From positions 1,116,001 to 1,180,000 of the forward strand of contig OZ037869.1 in NCBI GenBank assembly GCA_964035575.1: 64,000 bases of DNA. The letters are read 5' to 3'. Every line of letters starts with the position of its first letter. Position 1 is the stretch's first letter. Below are positions 62,515 through 64,000 of the stretch, one piece after another. This stretch comes from Rhynchopus sp. YZ270_cl-10. Lineage: Eukaryota > Euglenozoa > Diplonemea > Diplonemida > Diplonemidae. The notes under the pieces are model-generated. The model saw only the letters and a list, made by a program, of their open reading frames with translations, was not told the DNA's origin and ran no database searches. The translations under genes and the position numbers were made by a program.

Positions 62515-62917
62515 TGTTCCTTCAAAGAGTTGTACAAAAATTTCACGGCCGTTGTTTTTTTTTAACGGCCGTGCAATTTTTGTACATAAGAAAGGCGCTT
62601 TTTTTTCACGGCCGTTTTTTTTTATTTTTCACGGCAACGACGGCAGTGGGTCGAGCATTTTTTTTTCATTTCCGTGACGTCCGTTTTACTTGTATGATCG
62701 GACGGATCGAACTCAGGCCAGTTCCCAAAATTCTCGCTAATAAAGAATAGCCACAAACTCTACGATATTTCTAGTTTTTCTTTCCTATTTCCCTCTTTTC
62801 TCCAAACCGACTCATTTTCGGAGCTTTCTCCCTTACAAGCGGTCTTTACTTCGGACCCCCCTTCACAAATTTAGTGCATTACCGAACGATGTCAGTCAGA
62901 GGTACCTGCATTCAATA

Positions 62918-62970
62918 TGGATGGGGGTCCACCCCCCGACGTACCACGAGAGAGCTTCTTGTATTTCAAG
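62918..62970 (+). repeat. dispersed repeat family D, before a 3' splice site
   Basis: ATGGATGGGGGTCCACCCCC then GTACCACGAGAGAGCTTCTT and GTATTTCAAGCC. The acceptor-like ATCACCTCACAG ends at 63002, 32 bp further on. Confidence 0.6.
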
Positions 62971-63071
62971 CCAAACTATTTTTTGTCAATATCACCTCAC
63001 AGAATGTACACACACACATCTGGGTCTTCCCTGACCTGCTGCGTGAAGTGAACTACAACAACAAACGCATC

Positions 63072-63926
63072 ATGGGGAAGAATCTGCTCATCATCCCCCC
63101 CTTCAAGGAGGCAGGCTCTGTCGACGAGTTTAAGAAGCGGAATGGCTATCAGGCGTTGCTGCTGGCGTTCCTCAGTCTGGTGATGCTGGCGCTCCACGTC
63201 ACCATGCTTGCGAGGCACGACTCTTGGATTAAGATGAAAGGTGGCTTGACACAGTTTCCAGGAAACTTTCCTTCGGGACAGGACATATTGCTTGGTGTGT
63301 ATCCTGATGTGCAGGTGTGCTATACTGTGAGCGATTCTTTGGTGAACGTTTCTGGGTTTGTTTGGGTTCCGTTGGAATATTCGGACACTTTGGTTACCTG
63401 CGAATTTAAGCGAATTGACACCCCTCTGGAGCTGCAGAAGAAGGTGAACCGGACGTCCGTGGTGAAGATTGATTCGGATGGAGCGTGCGGGCTGTTCCGA
63501 TGTGAGAACACACCGGTGTCGGATACAGCGAATATCTTCAACTGCGAGTCGCGGCTGAAGCTGGTCTCTGCGTTGCAGGTTGTGGCGGTGGTTGCGTGCC
63601 TCTTTATGGGGGCGCACTTCATTTACTTTGTGTTCCTGCGTACCAACTCATATGGCCCGAAGATAGGGCGTCTGTTCACCATGCTGCCAAAGACGCTGTG
63701 TCTGCAGGTGTTCTTCCTGGTCCTGACACTGCTCCTGATGTGTGCAGGGTACACCGTGGAGCAGTGTGGCAAACGTCTGTCACGTCTCTCCACCATCCAA
63801 TACGCAACGTACTTTACCGCAGCAAACATCCTCCTCACGTATGGATGTTATGCAGTCGCACGGAGCGCTTATTTGTTCACACCACTCAAAATCGTTAATA
63901 CCCTCGTTGTTCCGTCAAGGCCGTAG
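63072..63926 (+). CDS. four-span membrane protein of unknown function, 284 aa or longer
   Basis: From MGKNLLIIPP the product has four membrane helices (about 26-47, 164-189, 208-227 and 243-264), with a long loop between the first two holding five cysteines (C83, C110, C139, C144, C158) and N-glycosylation sites N92 (NVS) and N126 (NRT). This claudin/SUR7-like topology puts the loop outside the cell or in a lumen; I see no family signature. The frame is open upstream to 63003, directly after CACCTCACAG, so exon 2 may start there (VHTHIWVFPDLLREVNYNNK) with an earlier exon unseen. Frame upstream of that is family D repeat, not coding. It ends at TAG 63926. Confidence 0.7.
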   Translation: MGKNLLIIPPFKEAGSVDEFKKRNGYQALLLAFLSLVMLALHVTMLARHDSWIKMKGGLTQFPGNFPSGQDILLGVYPDVQVCYTVSDSLVNVSGFVWVPLEYSDTLVTCEFKRIDTPLELQKKVNRTSVVKIDSDGACGLFRCENTPVSDTANIFNCESRLKLVSALQVVAVVACLFMGAHFIYFVFLRTNSYGPKIGRLFTMLPKTLCLQVFFLVLTLLLMCAGYTVEQCGKRLSRLSTIQYATYFTAANILLTYGCYAVARSAYLFTPLKIVNTLVVPSRP

Positions 63927-64000
63927 TGGGGCTGTGGGGTACTGTGGTAGAGGGTTGGGGTGGGGGGCTAGAGTTAGTGGGGTGGGATGGGGTGCGTTGG

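Larger units (their letters stand above)
60677..62702. mobile_element. 2-kb inverted-repeat element with CACGGCCGTG subterminal repeats
   Basis: The ends are imperfect inverted repeats of about 30 bp: TCGGACATACAAGTATAACG at 60677, and CGTTTTACTTGTATGATCGGA ending at 62702. Inside each end are four copies of the palindrome CACGGCCGTG or half of it (60694-60800 and 62542-62636), typical of subterminal transposase-binding arrays. The interior carries a LINE remnant (60900-61121), some minus-strand coding-like DNA (about 61680-61880) and a 7-bp satellite. The superfamily was not identified, and no clear target duplication is seen. Confidence 0.7.

Noticed and set aside
61902-62750. Long open frames on both strands through the heptamer array (CVLCTVY or TVHSTQY repeats)
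   Set aside because: They result from a stop-free 7-bp unit and have no coding composition of their own.

Overview
This window looks like nuclear DNA of a free-living unicellular eukaryote that I cannot place in a group. It has canonical GT-AG spliceosomal introns, mostly with GTATGT donors. Start codons often follow short A-runs. Long T- and A-rich intergenic stretches are full of small mobile elements. There is no tRNA, rRNA or CRISPR array that I can support.

Layout. Positions 1-540 hold the 3' end of one gene. From 540 to about 31 kb the DNA is gene-poor. It holds one three-exon DUF506-like gene (3815-5101), a weak candidate methyltransferase-motif fragment (24016-25103), several MITE-like elements with clear terminal inverted repeats, and dozens of short stem-loop repeats in at least seven families. 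From 31.7 to 45.3 kb genes are spaced by the same repeats: a zinc-finger protein, a coiled-coil protein, an INCENP-IN-box-like protein, a tandem ubiquitin-like protein whose long intron carries a 751-bp insertion, and a large unrecognised protein. From 45.4 to 58.1 kb there is a GC-rich, almost intronless block: a secreted DUF6748 protein, a secreted S37-type serine peptidase and a 1345-residue double-PARP protein, followed by an intron-containing BRO1-domain protein. A 340-670 bp sequence is copied, nearly identical, directly upstream of three of these unrelated genes. From 58.8 kb on come a spartin/senescence-domain protein, a 2-kb inverted-repeat element holding a LINE remnant and about 70 copies of a 7-bp unit, and a four-span membrane protein.

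Two themes link the features. First, stem-loop repeats with loops such as CACGAGAGG sit inside most of the longer introns I could define and just upstream of several 3' splice sites, so they may take part in intron growth or splicing. Second, the duplicated 5' flank, the GC-rich coding style and the bacterial-type families suggest a cluster of acquired secreted genes given a shared promoter or 5' UTR. BRO1 (endosome/ESCRT) and spartin (endosome, lipid droplet) lie next to each other, but nothing shows that they work together. All functions are read from sequence motifs alone.
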